Shown: positions 21,223 through 31,986, counted from the first letter of the stretch. The stretch is 64,000 nucleotides of DNA from Acinetobacter rudis (GCF_000829675.1 NZ_BBRX01000001.1:62001-126000), one strand, 5' to 3'. Notes: a model not told the origin generated them from the sequence alone. Program-made: numbers and translations.

Positions 21223-22662
21223 TTATTCTTCATCATCATACTGGCTATAGTACTCTGGAGATAGGTTACTAAAACGAGTGTACTGACCTTCAAATGCCAA
21301 CCGGACTGTACCAATCGGACCATTACGCTGTTTACCGATAATAATTTCAGCAGTCCCCATTTCTTTGGATTCTTTGTTATAAACCTCATCACGGTAAATA
21401 AACATAATTAAGTCGGCATCCTGCTCGATCGCACCAGATTCACGTAAGTCTGACATCACAGGGCGTTTGTTAGGTCGGTTCTCCAAAGCACGGTTAAGCT
21501 GTGATAAAGCAACTACTGGGCAGTTCATTTCTTTGGCTAAGGCTTTTAAGCTTCGTGAAATTTCCGAAATCTCGCCCACACGGTTATCACCCATACCAGG
21601 AACTTTCATGAGCTGTAAATAATCGACCATAATGCAGCCAAGTTTACCGCCGTGCTGTTTGGCAATACGTCGCGCACGTGCACGTAGTTCAGTGGGTGGT
21701 AATGCAGAAGAATCATCAATATACAGATGTTTTTCTTGTAGTTGTAAAATCGTTCCTGTGACTTTTGACCATTCGTCACCATCGAGTTTACCTGCACGCA
21801 AATGCCCTTGGTGAACTTTGCCGTAGGCAGAAATTAAACGCATGGCGATAGAGTCTGCTGGCATCTCCATCGAAAAGACCAAAGCAGGTAGGTCACAGTT
21901 GAACAAGACACTTTCAACTAAGTTCATTGCAAATGTGGTTTTACCCATAGAAGGACGTGCAGCAACAATAATTAAGTCACCACCTTGCATCCCCGAGGTT
22001 TTATTATCAAGTTCCAAAAAGCCTGTGGTGAGACCGGTAATATTGCCTTCTAGTTGCGATAATTCATTAAGCTTATCAAAGACATCTGCCACAACTGAGG
22101 TAATGGGTTTTGGTCCTTGTGCTTTGGCGTTGTTATTGTGCTGTTCTGCAATGGAAAAAATATTGGTTTCTGCCATGTCTAAAATTTCAGTCACCTCACG
22201 ACCTTTAGTGTCATAGGCGTTTTGCAAAATTTCGTTGCCGACTTTAATCATATTACGCAGCGTGGCAAATTCACGAATTTTATTGGCATAGGTTTCAAGG
22301 TTATAAAAACTTGCAGGCGAGTCTGCCATTAACTGCATTAAGTATTCTTCACCACCAATTGCATCAATTAGATTTTGTTTAATGAGCCAATCATTGACCA
22401 ATACGGCATCATACGGTGAACCTTCTTGTGCTAATTTTTCGATCGCACGATAAATATATTTATGACGTGTTGCATAAAAATCTTGTTCTTTTAAAACATC
22501 ACTTACTTGTTCAAATGATTCGGCAACAGTCATCAGTGCCGCAAGCACCGCTTGTTCAATCGTCAGATTGTGGGGTGGGGTACGAAATTCTTTTAATTGT
22601 GACTGTTCATTGTTTTGTTGGGCTGCACGTGATGTTGCCGTAGTGGCAGTCGCCTGAGACAT
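21223..22662 (-). CDS. dnaB: replicative DNA helicase DnaB
   Basis: This 479-residue hexameric helicase unwinds DNA at the fork and loads primase. The N-terminal domain spans about residues 25-130. The RecA-like C-terminal domain has Walker A ARPSMGKT at 235-242, FSMEMP, and the Walker B-type CIMVDYLQLM. The C-terminal SDLRESGAIEQDADLIMF and KQRNGPIGTVRL blocks are intact. No intein interrupts the usual insertion sites. A short dyad (22712-22727) lies upstream of the start. Confidence 0.97.
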   Translation of the reverse strand: MSQATATTATSRAAQQNNEQSQLKEFRTPPHNLTIEQAVLAALMTVAESFEQVSDVLKEQDFYATRHKYIYRAIEKLAQEGSPYDAVLVNDWLIKQNLIDAIGGEEYLMQLMADSPASFYNLETYANKIREFATLRNMIKVGNEILQNAYDTKGREVTEILDMAETNIFSIAEQHNNNAKAQGPKPITSVVADVFDKLNELSQLEGNITGLTTGFLELDNKTSGMQGGDLIIVAARPSMGKTTFAMNLVESVLFNCDLPALVFSMEMPADSIAMRLISAYGKVHQGHLRAGKLDGDEWSKVTGTILQLQEKHLYIDDSSALPPTELRARARRIAKQHGGKLGCIMVDYLQLMKVPGMGDNRVGEISEISRSLKALAKEMNCPVVALSQLNRALENRPNKRPVMSDLRESGAIEQDADLIMFIYRDEVYNKESKEMGTAEIIIGKQRNGPIGTVRLAFEGQYTRFSNLSPEYYSQYDDEE

Positions 22663-22842
22663 ATAAGACCTTGATCATTCAAATAAAACAAAAATTAAGC
22701 AGCAAACACGACCAATGAAGTCATTGGGTCTTGTCTAGCTTTGGAGATACTTGCTTATCTTAAAGCAAAAGCTGAGAAGTTCATAACTGAAAAACAGTTT
22801 GCTGAAGAAGGAGGGAGTGCGATAGATGCACAAGCAAAAATA

Positions 22843-22878
22843 AAATAAAAAAAGAGCATGCTAAAAGCATGCTCTTTT
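22843..22878 (-). terminator. terminator after rplI
   Basis: On the minus strand a near-perfect 12-13-bp GC/AT hairpin (agagcatgc arms at 22850-22862 and 22866-22878) is followed by a long T-run. Confidence 0.92.
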
Positions 22879-22893
22879 CTTGCGAATGCAGAA

Positions 22894-23340
22894 TTACTCA
22901 GAAACGATAGTTACGAGTACGTCAGCAACAACATCATGATGCAATTGGATCGAGATGTTGAATTCACCAGTTTGACGAAGTGCACCGTTCGGTAAACGAA
23001 CTTCAGCACGGTCAACTGTAAGGCCAGCATTGGTCAAAGCGTCAGCGATGTCGCGAGTACCGATTGAACCGAATAGTTTACCTTCATCACCAGCTTTTGC
23101 AGTGATTACGATGTTAACTTCGTTCAATTGATCAGCACGAGCTTGAGCAGCAGCTAATACTTCAGCTTCTTGCTTTTCAAGTTCAGCACGACGTGCTTCG
23201 AAAGCAGCAGTGTTTGCTTCAGTCGCAGCAACAGCTTTAGCTTGAGGGATAAGGTAGTTACGGCCGTAACCAGCTTTCACAGAAACTTTATCACCTAGTT
23301 TGCCAAGGTTTTTAATGCGTTGTAATAAAATAACGTCCAC
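22894..23340 (-). CDS. rplI: 50S ribosomal protein L9
   Basis: This 148-residue protein has the L9 N-terminal domain ([33 protein letters not shown], read in parts), a long central helix rich in Ala/Glu/Lys, and a C-terminal RNA-binding domain. L9 binds 23S rRNA near the L1 stalk and limits frameshifting. It is the last gene of rpsF-rpsR-rplI, 8 nt after rpsR. Confidence 0.98.
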   Translation of the reverse strand: MDVILLQRIKNLGKLGDKVSVKAGYGRNYLIPQAKAVAATEANTAAFEARRAELEKQEAEVLAAAQARADQLNEVNIVITAKAGDEGKLFGSIGTRDIADALTNAGLTVDRAEVRLPNGALRQTGEFNISIQLHHDVVADVLVTIVSE

Positions 23341-23348
23341 AGATCACC

Positions 23349-23576
23349 TCACTTATGGTTGTCAGTGTAAGGGATCAAAGCCAAGTAACGAGCTTGTTTG
23401 ATAGCAAGCGCGAGTTGGCGTTGATAACGAGCCTTAGTACCTGTGATACGGCTAGGAACAATCTTGCCGTTTTCAGTGATGTACTGTTTTAAAGTATCGA
23501 TATCTTTGTAGTCGATATAAGTCACGTTCTCAGCTGTAAAGCGGCAGAACTTGCGACGACGGTAAAAACGTGCCAT
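23349..23576 (-). CDS. rpsR: 30S ribosomal protein S18
   Basis: This 75-residue basic protein has the S18 signature ([28 protein letters not shown]). It pairs with S6 on the 30S platform. It lies 11 nt after rpsF, with a good ribosome-binding site (aaggagaac). Confidence 0.98.
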   Translation of the reverse strand: MARFYRRRKFCRFTAENVTYIDYKDIDTLKQYITENGKIVPSRITGTKARYQRQLALAIKQARYLALIPYTDNHK

Positions 23577-23587
23577 TGATGTTCTCC

Positions 23588-23974
23588 TTAAGCTTCAGCA
23601 GAGTCTTGAACTTGTTGTGCTTCTTCACGTTGAGCTTTACGCGCACGCTTTTCTTCAGCACTCTTAGCAAGCAATGACTCTTCAGTGATTGCATGCTCAC
23701 GACGGATGATCAAACTACGAATGATTGCGTCGTTATAACGGAATAATTCTTCAAGTTCGTCAAGAGTCGTTTGACCACATTCAACATTCATAAGAATGTA
23801 ATGTGCTTTATGAATCTTGTTAATTGGGTAAGCCAATTGGCGACGGCCCCAATCTTCTAGACGGTGAATTTGACCTTCAGCTTCTTTAATGTGAGAGATA
23901 TAGCGTTCAACCATACCTACCACTTGATCGCTTTGGTCAGGATGTACCAAAAGTACGATTTCGTAGTGACGCAT
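23588..23974 (-). CDS. rpsF: 30S ribosomal protein S6
   Basis: This 128-residue protein has the S6 fold ([18 protein letters not shown] at the start, then [10 protein letters not shown]). A charged Ala/Glu/Arg tail follows, longer than in some families but common here. It binds the central domain of 16S rRNA with S18. A leader hairpin lies about 55 nt upstream and may contribute to autoregulation by the S6:S18 pair. Confidence 0.98.
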   Translation of the reverse strand: MRHYEIVLLVHPDQSDQVVGMVERYISHIKEAEGQIHRLEDWGRRQLAYPINKIHKAHYILMNVECGQTTLDELEELFRYNDAIIRSLIIRREHAITEESLLAKSAEEKRARKAQREEAQQVQDSAEA

Positions 23975-24028
23975 TGTCAGCTCCTTACGGATTATACAGC
24001 TTCAAAGTAAAATACTCGGAAGCAAGGA

Positions 24029-24055
24029 GTCGCAGTCGACTAAGTCGATTGCGTC
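24029..24055 (-). promoter_or_regulatory. leader hairpin upstream of rpsF
   Basis: Arms 24029-24040 and 24044-24055 pair over 12 positions with one wobble and one mismatch around a 3-nt loop. A second short stem (around 24054-24067) lies next to it. This could be part of an S6:S18 autoregulatory leader, but I could not match the known motif base by base. Confidence 0.45.
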
Positions 24056-24129
24056 GCAAAAATTGCGAGGCCTGAATTTTAGATGGTTTATCTTTTAAAT
24101 ACAAGTGTTAGAACACGTAAATGTCGATT

Positions 24130-24897
24130 TTAATCTTTGAGTAAAAAAACGACATAGCCTCTAAAATGTGGATCTGAGCGAAAATCAAGTTGCTTGTTCC
24201 ATTGGCCATGTTGCACTAAACCGATTTTATAGGGGAGGCCCATATTGCTGATGCGTTTTAAATAGTCTTGATAATTCTCTATAGTATGGCGCCCTTGATA
24301 ACTTTGAATCACCAGTTCATCAATATTATCTTTGAGTAGTTTTAATGTTTTGTCATCTTGCATATTGGTCCAGTCCAGTAGGCCTGTAATACTGATTTGA
24401 TAATCATTAGGCAAGTGTTGACGCAACTTTTGTAAAAATAAGCCATATTCATAAAGTGCCTGAGTTTTACTATCGAAGTCAATTTGTACACCAACTACAT
24501 CATTGCCATGATTACGCCATGTATTTAACCTGCGAATAATCATTTGAAAATGTTCTTCGGACCAATTTAAATCGTGGTTGCGAAAAACCAACCAGATTTG
24601 CTGCTGAGCTAGGTTTTTTGCTGCAATTCCTTGCGGCTGTAAAATAATCTTCTGTTGTCTTTTGTGATAACTGAAATCGCCTTGTAATATATAGAGTGTT
24701 TCTGCTTGATATAAATAAGGCGCGCTACGAATATCGCCCCAGATCCAAAAGGCATCATATTGATTAGCATCAATATGTGTCGGTGTGCTCATCGCAGGTG
24801 GGCTTAAGAAGCAGAGCGCAAAGATAAGCGTGAGGCAGCCAAAGATGGCTGCAATGATATATCGAATATTGCAAAGCAACTGTCTAATGCTCAACAT
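24130..24897 (-). CDS. DUF3142-type membrane-anchored protein
   Basis: This 255-residue protein has an N-terminal signal anchor (about residues 10-33). A TIM-barrel-like body follows with VVGVQIDFDS and ISITGLLDW, as in DUF3142 proteins, which resemble glycoside hydrolases. The acidic residues of QIDFD could be catalytic. It lies 3 nt after the 720-residue gene and is surely co-transcribed. The substrate is unknown. Confidence 0.72.
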   Translation of the reverse strand: MLSIRQLLCNIRYIIAAIFGCLTLIFALCFLSPPAMSTPTHIDANQYDAFWIWGDIRSAPYLYQAETLYILQGDFSYHKRQQKIILQPQGIAAKNLAQQQIWLVFRNHDLNWSEEHFQMIIRRLNTWRNHGNDVVGVQIDFDSKTQALYEYGLFLQKLRQHLPNDYQISITGLLDWTNMQDDKTLKLLKDNIDELVIQSYQGRHTIENYQDYLKRISNMGLPYKIGLVQHGQWNKQLDFRSDPHFRGYVVFLLKD

Positions 24898-24900
24898 GCT

Positions 24901-27063
24901 TTACCAATAATATTTTAATGATTTGGCCCAACTGCTTTGTGGATAATCCCGTTTCAATTGATCAAACCATTGTTTGCGTATTGACTTAGGGACATCACGA
25001 TCTTGACAGTCGTTATAACCTGAAGGGGCATAGCATTGTACAGAGCGATACAAGGCATAAGCGGTCAATTCAGACTTTTGTTTACTTGAAATAACATCTT
25101 TGTATACTTGCCCACGGGTGAAAAGTTTGCCTTTGACTGTTGGGCTGGTCTGACTTTCAAAATCTATTTGTGCTCGTACCCCATAGGAATATTCACTGCG
25201 CATATATTCACCCAAGCACACTTTTAAATTGAGATCTTGTGGAGTCTTTTCTAGCGCTTGAGTGAGACTGGGCAGATTTGCACAATTGAGTTGAGGGCTG
25301 ATGGTTGTGCCGTTCCAAATCAAGTGAGCAAAAGGTGGGAGGTTTTGATATTTTTCCTGTTTGCTTTCCCAGCCTTGATACTGGCTTGCATCTTTAGGCA
25401 TTTGTATATAGTAACGATTAAACATCGCATAATTTTGATAGCCCAATGATTTGGCGAGTAAAACAAATAACGCTGCCTGTTTTTGTGCTGTAGTTGCCTC
25501 ATCACTTGCAATAATTTTTTCTAAACTCTGCTCATTGGCATAATGAAATATATAGTCACGTTGTAAATTGATTTGACCTATTTGTGGTTGCTTGGCAATA
25601 AAAGCTTGATAATTTTGTTGTTCATTTAGATGTTGAGCCAGTGCAACTTCAAACAATCCACGCTGATCTTGGTTTTTACTCTGTTTTAATAACTGAGCCC
25701 AATATGCTGTAGCTTGATTCGGTGCCGTTTTTTCTAAAATTTGACCTTTTAAAAATGCTTGGCTGAGTTCGAGGTAGCTATTTAACGTATTTGTTTGTTC
25801 AGGCAAGTAACTCAGGGCTTCTGATGTTTTATTTTGCACATAGAATAAATGGCTGGCTTGTAGGTATTGAAATAATTTGGGTTGAGATTTAAATGAGGCC
25901 TTCTGCGCGTTAAGTGCCGACCACGTCAGTGGCTTAAACTCAGGATCATTGCTATTACGCATTTGCATGAGATCATAAATGGTGAGAAAGAACGGCTCAT
26001 TAAAATGCTGGGGATTAAAAGCTGTATTTTGAAATATTCGACGGTCGATTTCAGCAGGGAGTGCAGCCATATCTAGGTTGTAGCGTGGTGAGCGAGTATT
26101 TTGCATTTGCCAGACAATCTCATTGATCAGTAGGTCTTGTCGACCAGCTAACCAGTAGTAACGTCTAAGTAAACCTTGAGCACTTGCTACATATTCGCCC
26201 TTAGGGTAAAGCTTAAGATAAACCTGAATATTATCTTGGACACTTTGAAGTAATTGCTGATTGATCTTATGAATATCTACATCGCCATATTGATCTACAC
26301 CAGTAGCAAATGCGCTATTGAGGCTGCTACGAATTAACATATATTGTGAGGTTTCTTTTAACCAAGGGTCATCCACAGTACTGAGCACTTTATATATTTT
26401 TGTTGCTGCGGAAAAGTTAGCATTGTAAAAAGCAATACTGCCGTTTAGGTAAGATGTGTATTGCTGCGCTAACTGCGACCAGTTGTTATCGACAGCAATA
26501 AACTGCTGCTTATCATCGCAGCTTTGAATTTGACTACGTGCTTGGATAAGTAGTTGTTTTTCATGCGCAGTCAATTTTAGATGCTGTTGAACCTGAGCAT
26601 TAAATTGCAATGCCGCTTCACTGAGGTTTAGACAGCGCTCATCATAAACATAGCCTGCCATTTTATTGGATGTTTTACGTTGATTGGCAATCTTATTGCC
26701 TCCTCTTGCAAGGAAGTGATCAGCTTCAAATGGTACGTAGCCATAAAAAGCAGACCAAATATGAGTGTCGACCTCTGTTTGTGCTTGTAATTGTGCAAGT
26801 CCAAGATCTGTTAATAAGAGCAATATATTGGTTTTATTGTCATTGCCTGGTGTCAGAACAGGGAGGTTGCTACATTCATTAAACGAGCGACTTTCACTTA
26901 AATCGAAATTAGGGGTGCATTCAACATCCATTCCTGCTCGTGCATCAAGACTGTAGCTCAATGAGAAAGGAAGCAAACTTACAATTAGAGCACGTTTAAA
27001 GTGTGATGCTTTGGGCAGTAGCATGATGTCATTATTCGAGTTTGAAAGATATTTTTTGATCAT
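24901..27063 (-). CDS. large secreted/envelope protein of unknown function (TPR-like)
   Basis: This 720-residue protein has a basic N-terminus and signal peptide (hydrophobic ALIVSLLPFSLSYSL, cleavage near DARA-G). It is rich in Gln, Leu and aromatic residues with helical, tetratricopeptide-like stretches. Relatives are sometimes labelled outer-membrane assembly lipoprotein YfiO, but there is no lipobox here and it is far longer than BamD. An inner Met (codon at 27024-27022) is an alternative start that gives a more typical signal peptide. It is paired with the DUF3142 gene, suggesting a joint envelope or polysaccharide role. Confidence 0.65.
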   Translation of the reverse strand: MIKKYLSNSNNDIMLLPKASHFKRALIVSLLPFSLSYSLDARAGMDVECTPNFDLSESRSFNECSNLPVLTPGNDNKTNILLLLTDLGLAQLQAQTEVDTHIWSAFYGYVPFEADHFLARGGNKIANQRKTSNKMAGYVYDERCLNLSEAALQFNAQVQQHLKLTAHEKQLLIQARSQIQSCDDKQQFIAVDNNWSQLAQQYTSYLNGSIAFYNANFSAATKIYKVLSTVDDPWLKETSQYMLIRSSLNSAFATGVDQYGDVDIHKINQQLLQSVQDNIQVYLKLYPKGEYVASAQGLLRRYYWLAGRQDLLINEIVWQMQNTRSPRYNLDMAALPAEIDRRIFQNTAFNPQHFNEPFFLTIYDLMQMRNSNDPEFKPLTWSALNAQKASFKSQPKLFQYLQASHLFYVQNKTSEALSYLPEQTNTLNSYLELSQAFLKGQILEKTAPNQATAYWAQLLKQSKNQDQRGLFEVALAQHLNEQQNYQAFIAKQPQIGQINLQRDYIFHYANEQSLEKIIASDEATTAQKQAALFVLLAKSLGYQNYAMFNRYYIQMPKDASQYQGWESKQEKYQNLPPFAHLIWNGTTISPQLNCANLPSLTQALEKTPQDLNLKVCLGEYMRSEYSYGVRAQIDFESQTSPTVKGKLFTRGQVYKDVISSKQKSELTAYALYRSVQCYAPSGYNDCQDRDVPKSIRKQWFDQLKRDYPQSSWAKSLKYYW

Positions 27064-27258
27064 AACAAGCTTATGCTTTAGATAAAATAATGTGTTAAAT
27101 AATAGTTAGATTATTTCATCGTGGCATGATGATTCAATATATAAGAATATAATCAATGGTCTAATCTTGAAGTTAGTTTGTAATAAGTCGAAGAGAATAA
27201 TCACGGTTAGTCATCATATAACTGAAAAAATATCTTTAAAAAGGTGAAGGATTAATGA

Positions 27259-28113
27259 ATGAATAATAATCTTGCAAGTTGGACTGCTCACTATGTTTCA
27301 TTAACACGCGCAGCGCATCAGGTTTTAGATGGTTTACCCAAAATTATTGATGATCACATCGTAGTGGGATTGACGATAGGGTCATCAGTATCAGAGATTT
27401 CTGAAAAAGCAGAAGAATTTCAGAGTCCAATTAAAAACCTTGCGCGATCACTGTTTATATTGAGGAGTCGATTCGCAGAGGATAAATTAAAAGATTCGGT
27501 CGAAAGAGGGATTAAGCATTATGTGATGCTTGGTGCAGGATTAGAAACATTTGCATATCGACAACCTCAATGGGCAGAACAAATCAAAATCATTGAGCTT
27601 GATCACCCCGCATCGCAAAAATTAAAGCGTGAATGTTTGGCAGGCCATCAAATCGATGTGCCCAATAACGTAACGTTCTGCTGTGTGGATTTTGAAAAAA
27701 CAACTTTGGATGGCGCTTTAAACAACGTAAACATGGATCATCATGCGCCAACATTTTTTTCATGGTTGGGAGTAACACAATATTTAAGTGCTGAGGCATT
27801 TTATGACATGCTTAAAGCATTTTTAAGATTCCCCAAAGGGAGTGCAGTGGTATTTTCATTTGTTTTGGTTGATGAATTATTGGATGGTCTTAACCTTGAA
27901 GCTGCGCAATTTTTTGCTCGAAAGGTAGCAGAGAATGGAGAGCCTTGGCTAATGCGTTTTACACCAAGCCGATTACAAGAGCAATTATATCAGTTGGGTT
28001 TTGCTAAAGTGGAGCATTTACGTCCACAGGATATTGAGCAACTTTATTTGGCTGGTCGAAGTGACCAACTTACAGCACCGATCTTTGAGCAGTTTATGTA
28101 TATTGAAGTTTAA
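27259..28113 (+). CDS. class I SAM-dependent methyltransferase, leucine carboxyl methyltransferase-like
   Basis: This 284-residue protein resembles the PPM1/LCM family: VMLGAGLETFAYR (SAM-binding glycine motif) and KIIELDHPASQKLKRE. FFSWLGVTQYLSAEAFYDML is the family's hallmark block. Bacterial members methylate small molecules or polyketide-type acids, and the substrate here is unknown. The ATG at 27259 follows aaggtgaagg. It is convergent with cyoE across a shared terminator. Confidence 0.82.
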   Translation: MNNNLASWTAHYVSLTRAAHQVLDGLPKIIDDHIVVGLTIGSSVSEISEKAEEFQSPIKNLARSLFILRSRFAEDKLKDSVERGIKHYVMLGAGLETFAYRQPQWAEQIKIIELDHPASQKLKRECLAGHQIDVPNNVTFCCVDFEKTTLDGALNNVNMDHHAPTFFSWLGVTQYLSAEAFYDMLKAFLRFPKGSAVVFSFVLVDELLDGLNLEAAQFFARKVAENGEPWLMRFTPSRLQEQLYQLGFAKVEHLRPQDIEQLYLAGRSDQLTAPIFEQFMYIEV

Positions 28114-28133
28114 TTTTAGATTGTCAGAAATAA

Positions 28134-28162
28134 AAAAAGATAGAGAAGATCTCTATCTTTTT
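28134..28162. terminator. bidirectional terminator between the methyltransferase and cyoE
   Basis: A 12-bp perfect stem (28134-28145 with 28151-28162) with a 5-nt loop has A/T runs on both sides. It overlaps the cyoE stop codon. Confidence 0.88.
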
Positions 28163-29039
28163 AAAACAGGGGTAAATGCGGAGCATTACTCATATAAGTA
28201 AAGCTAAAACTTATACTCAATGCAGTAACCAAAATTACTGAATAGAGAAAGTAGCGTTTAGCCCAAAGTTGGTCATTTTCTGCTTTGAATCCAATGACTG
28301 ACAAATAAATCCAATATGCACATAGTGCATTAAAGATAATTAAGAACAGTATATTGGTATAGCCAAAACAATAAAGACCGTTTAATACTGCCGTAAACAA
28401 TAACACATAGATCAAGCACTCAACTTTAGTGCGATACACCGAACGCGCTACGGGTAAAATCGGAATATGCGCATTGGTATAATCTTCCAAGCGATATACT
28501 GCAATTCCCCATGAGTGTGGCATTTGCCAAAGGGCATAGGCCAAAAACACCAGTAGTGCTGCAACGTCAAATTCATTGCTTACTGCTGTGTAACCAATCA
28601 CTGGTGGGCTAGCACCAGAAATACTGCCAATAATCGTTTGATGAATGCTGGTGCGTTTAGTCCAGAGACTGTAAAACACCACATAAACAACAAACCCTAT
28701 GACAGCAAAACCAAACGCATAGGCATTGACAAAAAACCACAAGAGGCCAAAGCCAATTGCACCAAGTACAGTTGCAAAGATTAATGCGATCGTCGGTGTA
28801 ATGGTTTTTTTGACCAGTGCACGGTTTTGAGTGCGTTGCATTTTTTGGTCAATGTCTTGATCAATGACATTATTCACGACACAACCCGATGCAACAACAC
28901 ATGTTGTTCCAAGGAGTGTAATCAGGAGTAAAAGGAAATCTACTGAGCCTTGGGCGGCTAAAAAGAAGCCGCCCAAGGTGGTAACGAAGTTACCGAAGAG
29001 AATTCCTGGCTTAGTCAGGAATAAATACTTTTTTAACAT
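28161..29039 (-). CDS. cyoE: protoheme IX farnesyltransferase (heme O synthase)
   Basis: This 292-residue UbiA-family prenyltransferase has about nine helices and the metal-binding NNVIDQDIDQKMQRTQNR motif. It turns heme B into heme O for the bo3 oxidase. It is the last gene of cyoABCDE, 10 nt after cyoD. Confidence 0.96.
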   Translation of the reverse strand: MLKKYLFLTKPGILFGNFVTTLGGFFLAAQGSVDFLLLLITLLGTTCVVASGCVVNNVIDQDIDQKMQRTQNRALVKKTITPTIALIFATVLGAIGFGLLWFFVNAYAFGFAVIGFVVYVVFYSLWTKRTSIHQTIIGSISGASPPVIGYTAVSNEFDVAALLVFLAYALWQMPHSWGIAVYRLEDYTNAHIPILPVARSVYRTKVECLIYVLLFTAVLNGLYCFGYTNILFLIIFNALCAYWIYLSVIGFKAENDQLWAKRYFLYSVILVTALSISFSFTYMSNAPHLPLF

Positions 29040-29049
29040 GACAATCAGT

Positions 29050-29379
29050 TTAGATCATCATATTAGAGTGTAAGTAGTTCATGATCCATACTGAACCAAT
29101 CAACAATACTGCGATCGTCATAATGGTATAGATGAATGCAATAACGTTCCAACGTTGTTCAGAAGATGAGTTCATATGTAAGAAGAACACCAACTGAACA
29201 AGAACTTGGGCAATAGCAGTGATTGCAATTGTAGCAACAATTGAACCGCGGCTAAAATCGTCTGCGTTCATTACCATGTAAAAAGGAACAATGGTAAGTA
29301 AAACAGAAACGATAAAGCCAATACTGTATTGCTTAACGTTACCGTGCGAAGCACCAGCCGAGTTATGATCGTGACTCAT
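29050..29379 (-). CDS. cyoD: cytochrome bo3 quinol oxidase subunit IV
   Basis: This 109-residue protein has three membrane helices. The frame is open further upstream, but the family start MSHDHN and the 1-nt overlap with the cyoC stop set the ATG at 29379. It stabilises CuB binding in subunit I. Confidence 0.95.
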   Translation of the reverse strand: MSHDHNSAGASHGNVKQYSIGFIVSVLLTIVPFYMVMNADDFSRGSIVATIAITAIAQVLVQLVFFLHMNSSSEQRWNVIAFIYTIMTIAVLLIGSVWIMNYLHSNMMI

Positions 29380-29996
29380 TATAGAACTCCCATTAAGTAA
29401 ACTACGCTGAATACACAGATCCAAACGATGTCTAGGAAGTGCCAGAACAAGCTTAAGCAAGCAAGGCGACGTGTATTTGCAGTCGTTAAACCATATTTTT
29501 TGATTTGAATCATCAATATGATCATCCACACCAAACCTGAAGTCACGTGGATCCCGTGGGTTCCGACTAAGGTAAAGAATGCAGATAGGAACGCACTCGT
29601 TGTAGGTCCATGGCCTTCATGAACTAAATGAGTGAACTCATAAAGTTCCATTCCGATGAACGTTGCACCAAACACCCAAGTAATCGCTAACCAAAGCAAA
29701 GCTTGGCTAACGTTTTTCTTGTAAGACGCAAGTACAGCAAATCCAAATGTTACAGAAGAGATCAAGAGGGCAAATGTTTCAACTAAAACAAAGCCTAATG
29801 AATCACCAAACAAGTCTTTTGCACTTGGCGTACCAGGAGGTATATGGCTGCTTAAAACAGCGAACGCGATGAAGAGTGTACCGAAAATAATCAAGTCACT
29901 CATCAAGTAGGTCCAGAAACCAAAGATGGTGATGTCACTATCATCGTGATGGTGTTCATCGTGTCCATGGTTGTCGTGATGAAGTACTTCAGCCAT
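29379..29996 (-). CDS. cyoC: cytochrome bo3 quinol oxidase subunit III
   Basis: This 205-residue protein has five helices and the heme-copper oxidase subunit III blocks [18 protein letters not shown] and [15 protein letters not shown]. The N-terminus is His-rich ([14 protein letters not shown]). It sits 4 nt after cyoB. Confidence 0.96.
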   Translation of the reverse strand: MAEVLHHDNHGHDEHHHDDSDITIFGFWTYLMSDLIIFGTLFIAFAVLSSHIPPGTPSAKDLFGDSLGFVLVETFALLISSVTFGFAVLASYKKNVSQALLWLAITWVFGATFIGMELYEFTHLVHEGHGPTTSAFLSAFFTLVGTHGIHVTSGLVWMIILMIQIKKYGLTTANTRRLACLSLFWHFLDIVWICVFSVVYLMGVL

Positions 29997-30000
29997 TTCC

Positions 30001-31983
30001 TTAGTCCTTCTTCAAGTGTTTTTCAAGTAGGGCATAGCGCTCATTTTCGATACGCTCAACTTCAGCAGCTGGTACATAGTAATCAACTTTCTTAGTGAAA
30101 GAGCTTACGATGAAGCTGACAATTGCGCCAACGAAACTAATGATTACCAACCACCAAATGTGCCAGATGAGGGCGAAACTGAGAACGGTAATGAACGCAG
30201 CAATCACAAAACCAGCAGCACGGTTAGTTGGCATATGAACGTCTTCGTATTTCTCTGGACGTACATAAGCGATACCTTTTTCTTTGTCTTCCCAGAAGCT
30301 GTCGATACAATCGCTTTTCGGAAGGAAAGCAAAGTTATAAAACGGTGCTGGAGATGAAGTTTGCCATTCCAACGTACGCGCATCCCATGGGTCACCTGTG
30401 TAATCCATGTTGTCTTTGCGTTGTAGGAAGCCCATGATGATTTGCATTAAGAAACATGCAATACCGATCGCAATAAGCACAGCACCAACTAGAGCAAGTG
30501 CTAAGTATGGGTCCCATTCAGGGTTGTCATATGTATTTAAACGACGAGTCATACCCATGAAACCAAGGATATAAAGTGGAATGAATGCAAAATAGAAACC
30601 GATGAACCAGAACCAGAATGCTGCTTTACCCCATGCTTCGTTGAGTTTCCAACCAAACATTTTTGGCCAGTAGTAAATGATACCGGCAAACATACCGAAT
30701 ACCACACCACCGATAATTACGTTATGGAAGTGAGCAATCAAGAACAATGAGTTGTGTACAAGGAAGTCCGCAGGTGGAACTGCCATCAATACACCAGTCA
30801 AACCACCAATACCGAAAGTCACAAGGAAGCCAAGTGTCCAAAGCATTGGAGAAGTATAAGTTACACGACCTTTATACATGGTGAATAACCATGAGAAGAT
30901 CTTCACACCTGTAGGGATTGCAATAACCATCGTCATTAAGCCGAAGAAGGCGTTAACGTTGGCACCGGCACCCATCGTAAAGAAGTGGTGAACCCATACA
31001 ATGAATGACAACACAGTAATCGCAACAGTCGCATAAACCATTGACTTGTAGCCAAACAATGCTTTGCGGCTATAAGTTGCAGTGATTTCTGAGAATAGAC
31101 CGAATGCAGGCAATACCAAGATATAAACTTCAGGATGACCCCAAGTCCAAATCAAGTTCACATATAGCATTGGGCTACCGCCAAGCTCGTTTGTGAAGAA
31201 GTGGAAGCCGAAGTAACGGTCAAGTGACAACATTGCAATTGTCGCTGTCAATACTGGGAATGATGCAATGATCAATACTGCTGTACAAAGTACAGTCCAA
31301 GTGAAGATCGGCATATCCATCAGTTTCATGCCAGGTGTACGCATTTTGATAATGGTAACAAAGAAGTTAACACCCGTTAACAACGTACCTAAACCTGAAG
31401 CCTGAAGTGCCCAGATGTAGTAATCCACACCAACACCAGGAGAGTATTGAATACCAGAGAGAGGCGGGTAAGCCATCCAACCAGTTGCAGCAAATTCACC
31501 CAACGCAAGTGATACCATTACAAGTGCTGCAGCACCAGCAAACAACCAGAAACTTAAAGAGTTAAGTAACGGGAATGCAACGTCGCGTGCACCAATTTGT
31601 AGAGGAACCACAATGTTCATCATGGCAACTACGAGGCCCATTGCCACGAAGAAGATCATGATTACACCATGCGCAGTAAAGATCTGGTCATAGTGTTCAG
31701 GGTGTAGATAACCTTCACCGCCACCTTTGGCGAGGAAAAGTTGTAAACGCATCATGATAGCATCAGCAAAACCACGTAATAACATGATGATGGATACGAT
31801 GATATACATGATACCAATTTTTTTATGGTCTACTGAGGTAAACCATTCATTCCATAAATAGCCCCATTTCTTAAAGTAAGTTACACCAGCAAATACTGCT
31901 AGTGCACCTAATACCATAAGTGCAATGGTAACCTGCACGATTGGATCGTGCGGAATGGCGTCAAAACCTAACTTTCCAAACAT
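30001..31983 (-). CDS. cyoB: cytochrome bo3 quinol oxidase subunit I
   Basis: This 660-residue catalytic subunit carries heme b, heme o3 and CuB and pumps protons while reducing O2 with ubiquinol. Metal ligands are visible: [10 protein letters not shown] (heme b His), [14 protein letters not shown] (CuB His and the cross-linked Tyr), VHHFFTMG, and [11 protein letters not shown]. Length matches E. coli CyoB (663). Confidence 0.98.
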   Translation of the reverse strand: MFGKLGFDAIPHDPIVQVTIALMVLGALAVFAGVTYFKKWGYLWNEWFTSVDHKKIGIMYIIVSIIMLLRGFADAIMMRLQLFLAKGGGEGYLHPEHYDQIFTAHGVIMIFFVAMGLVVAMMNIVVPLQIGARDVAFPLLNSLSFWLFAGAAALVMVSLALGEFAATGWMAYPPLSGIQYSPGVGVDYYIWALQASGLGTLLTGVNFFVTIIKMRTPGMKLMDMPIFTWTVLCTAVLIIASFPVLTATIAMLSLDRYFGFHFFTNELGGSPMLYVNLIWTWGHPEVYILVLPAFGLFSEITATYSRKALFGYKSMVYATVAITVLSFIVWVHHFFTMGAGANVNAFFGLMTMVIAIPTGVKIFSWLFTMYKGRVTYTSPMLWTLGFLVTFGIGGLTGVLMAVPPADFLVHNSLFLIAHFHNVIIGGVVFGMFAGIIYYWPKMFGWKLNEAWGKAAFWFWFIGFYFAFIPLYILGFMGMTRRLNTYDNPEWDPYLALALVGAVLIAIGIACFLMQIIMGFLQRKDNMDYTGDPWDARTLEWQTSSPAPFYNFAFLPKSDCIDSFWEDKEKGIAYVRPEKYEDVHMPTNRAAGFVIAAFITVLSFALIWHIWWLVIISFVGAIVSFIVSSFTKKVDYYVPAAEVERIENERYALLEKHLKKD

Positions 31984-31986
31984 GTG

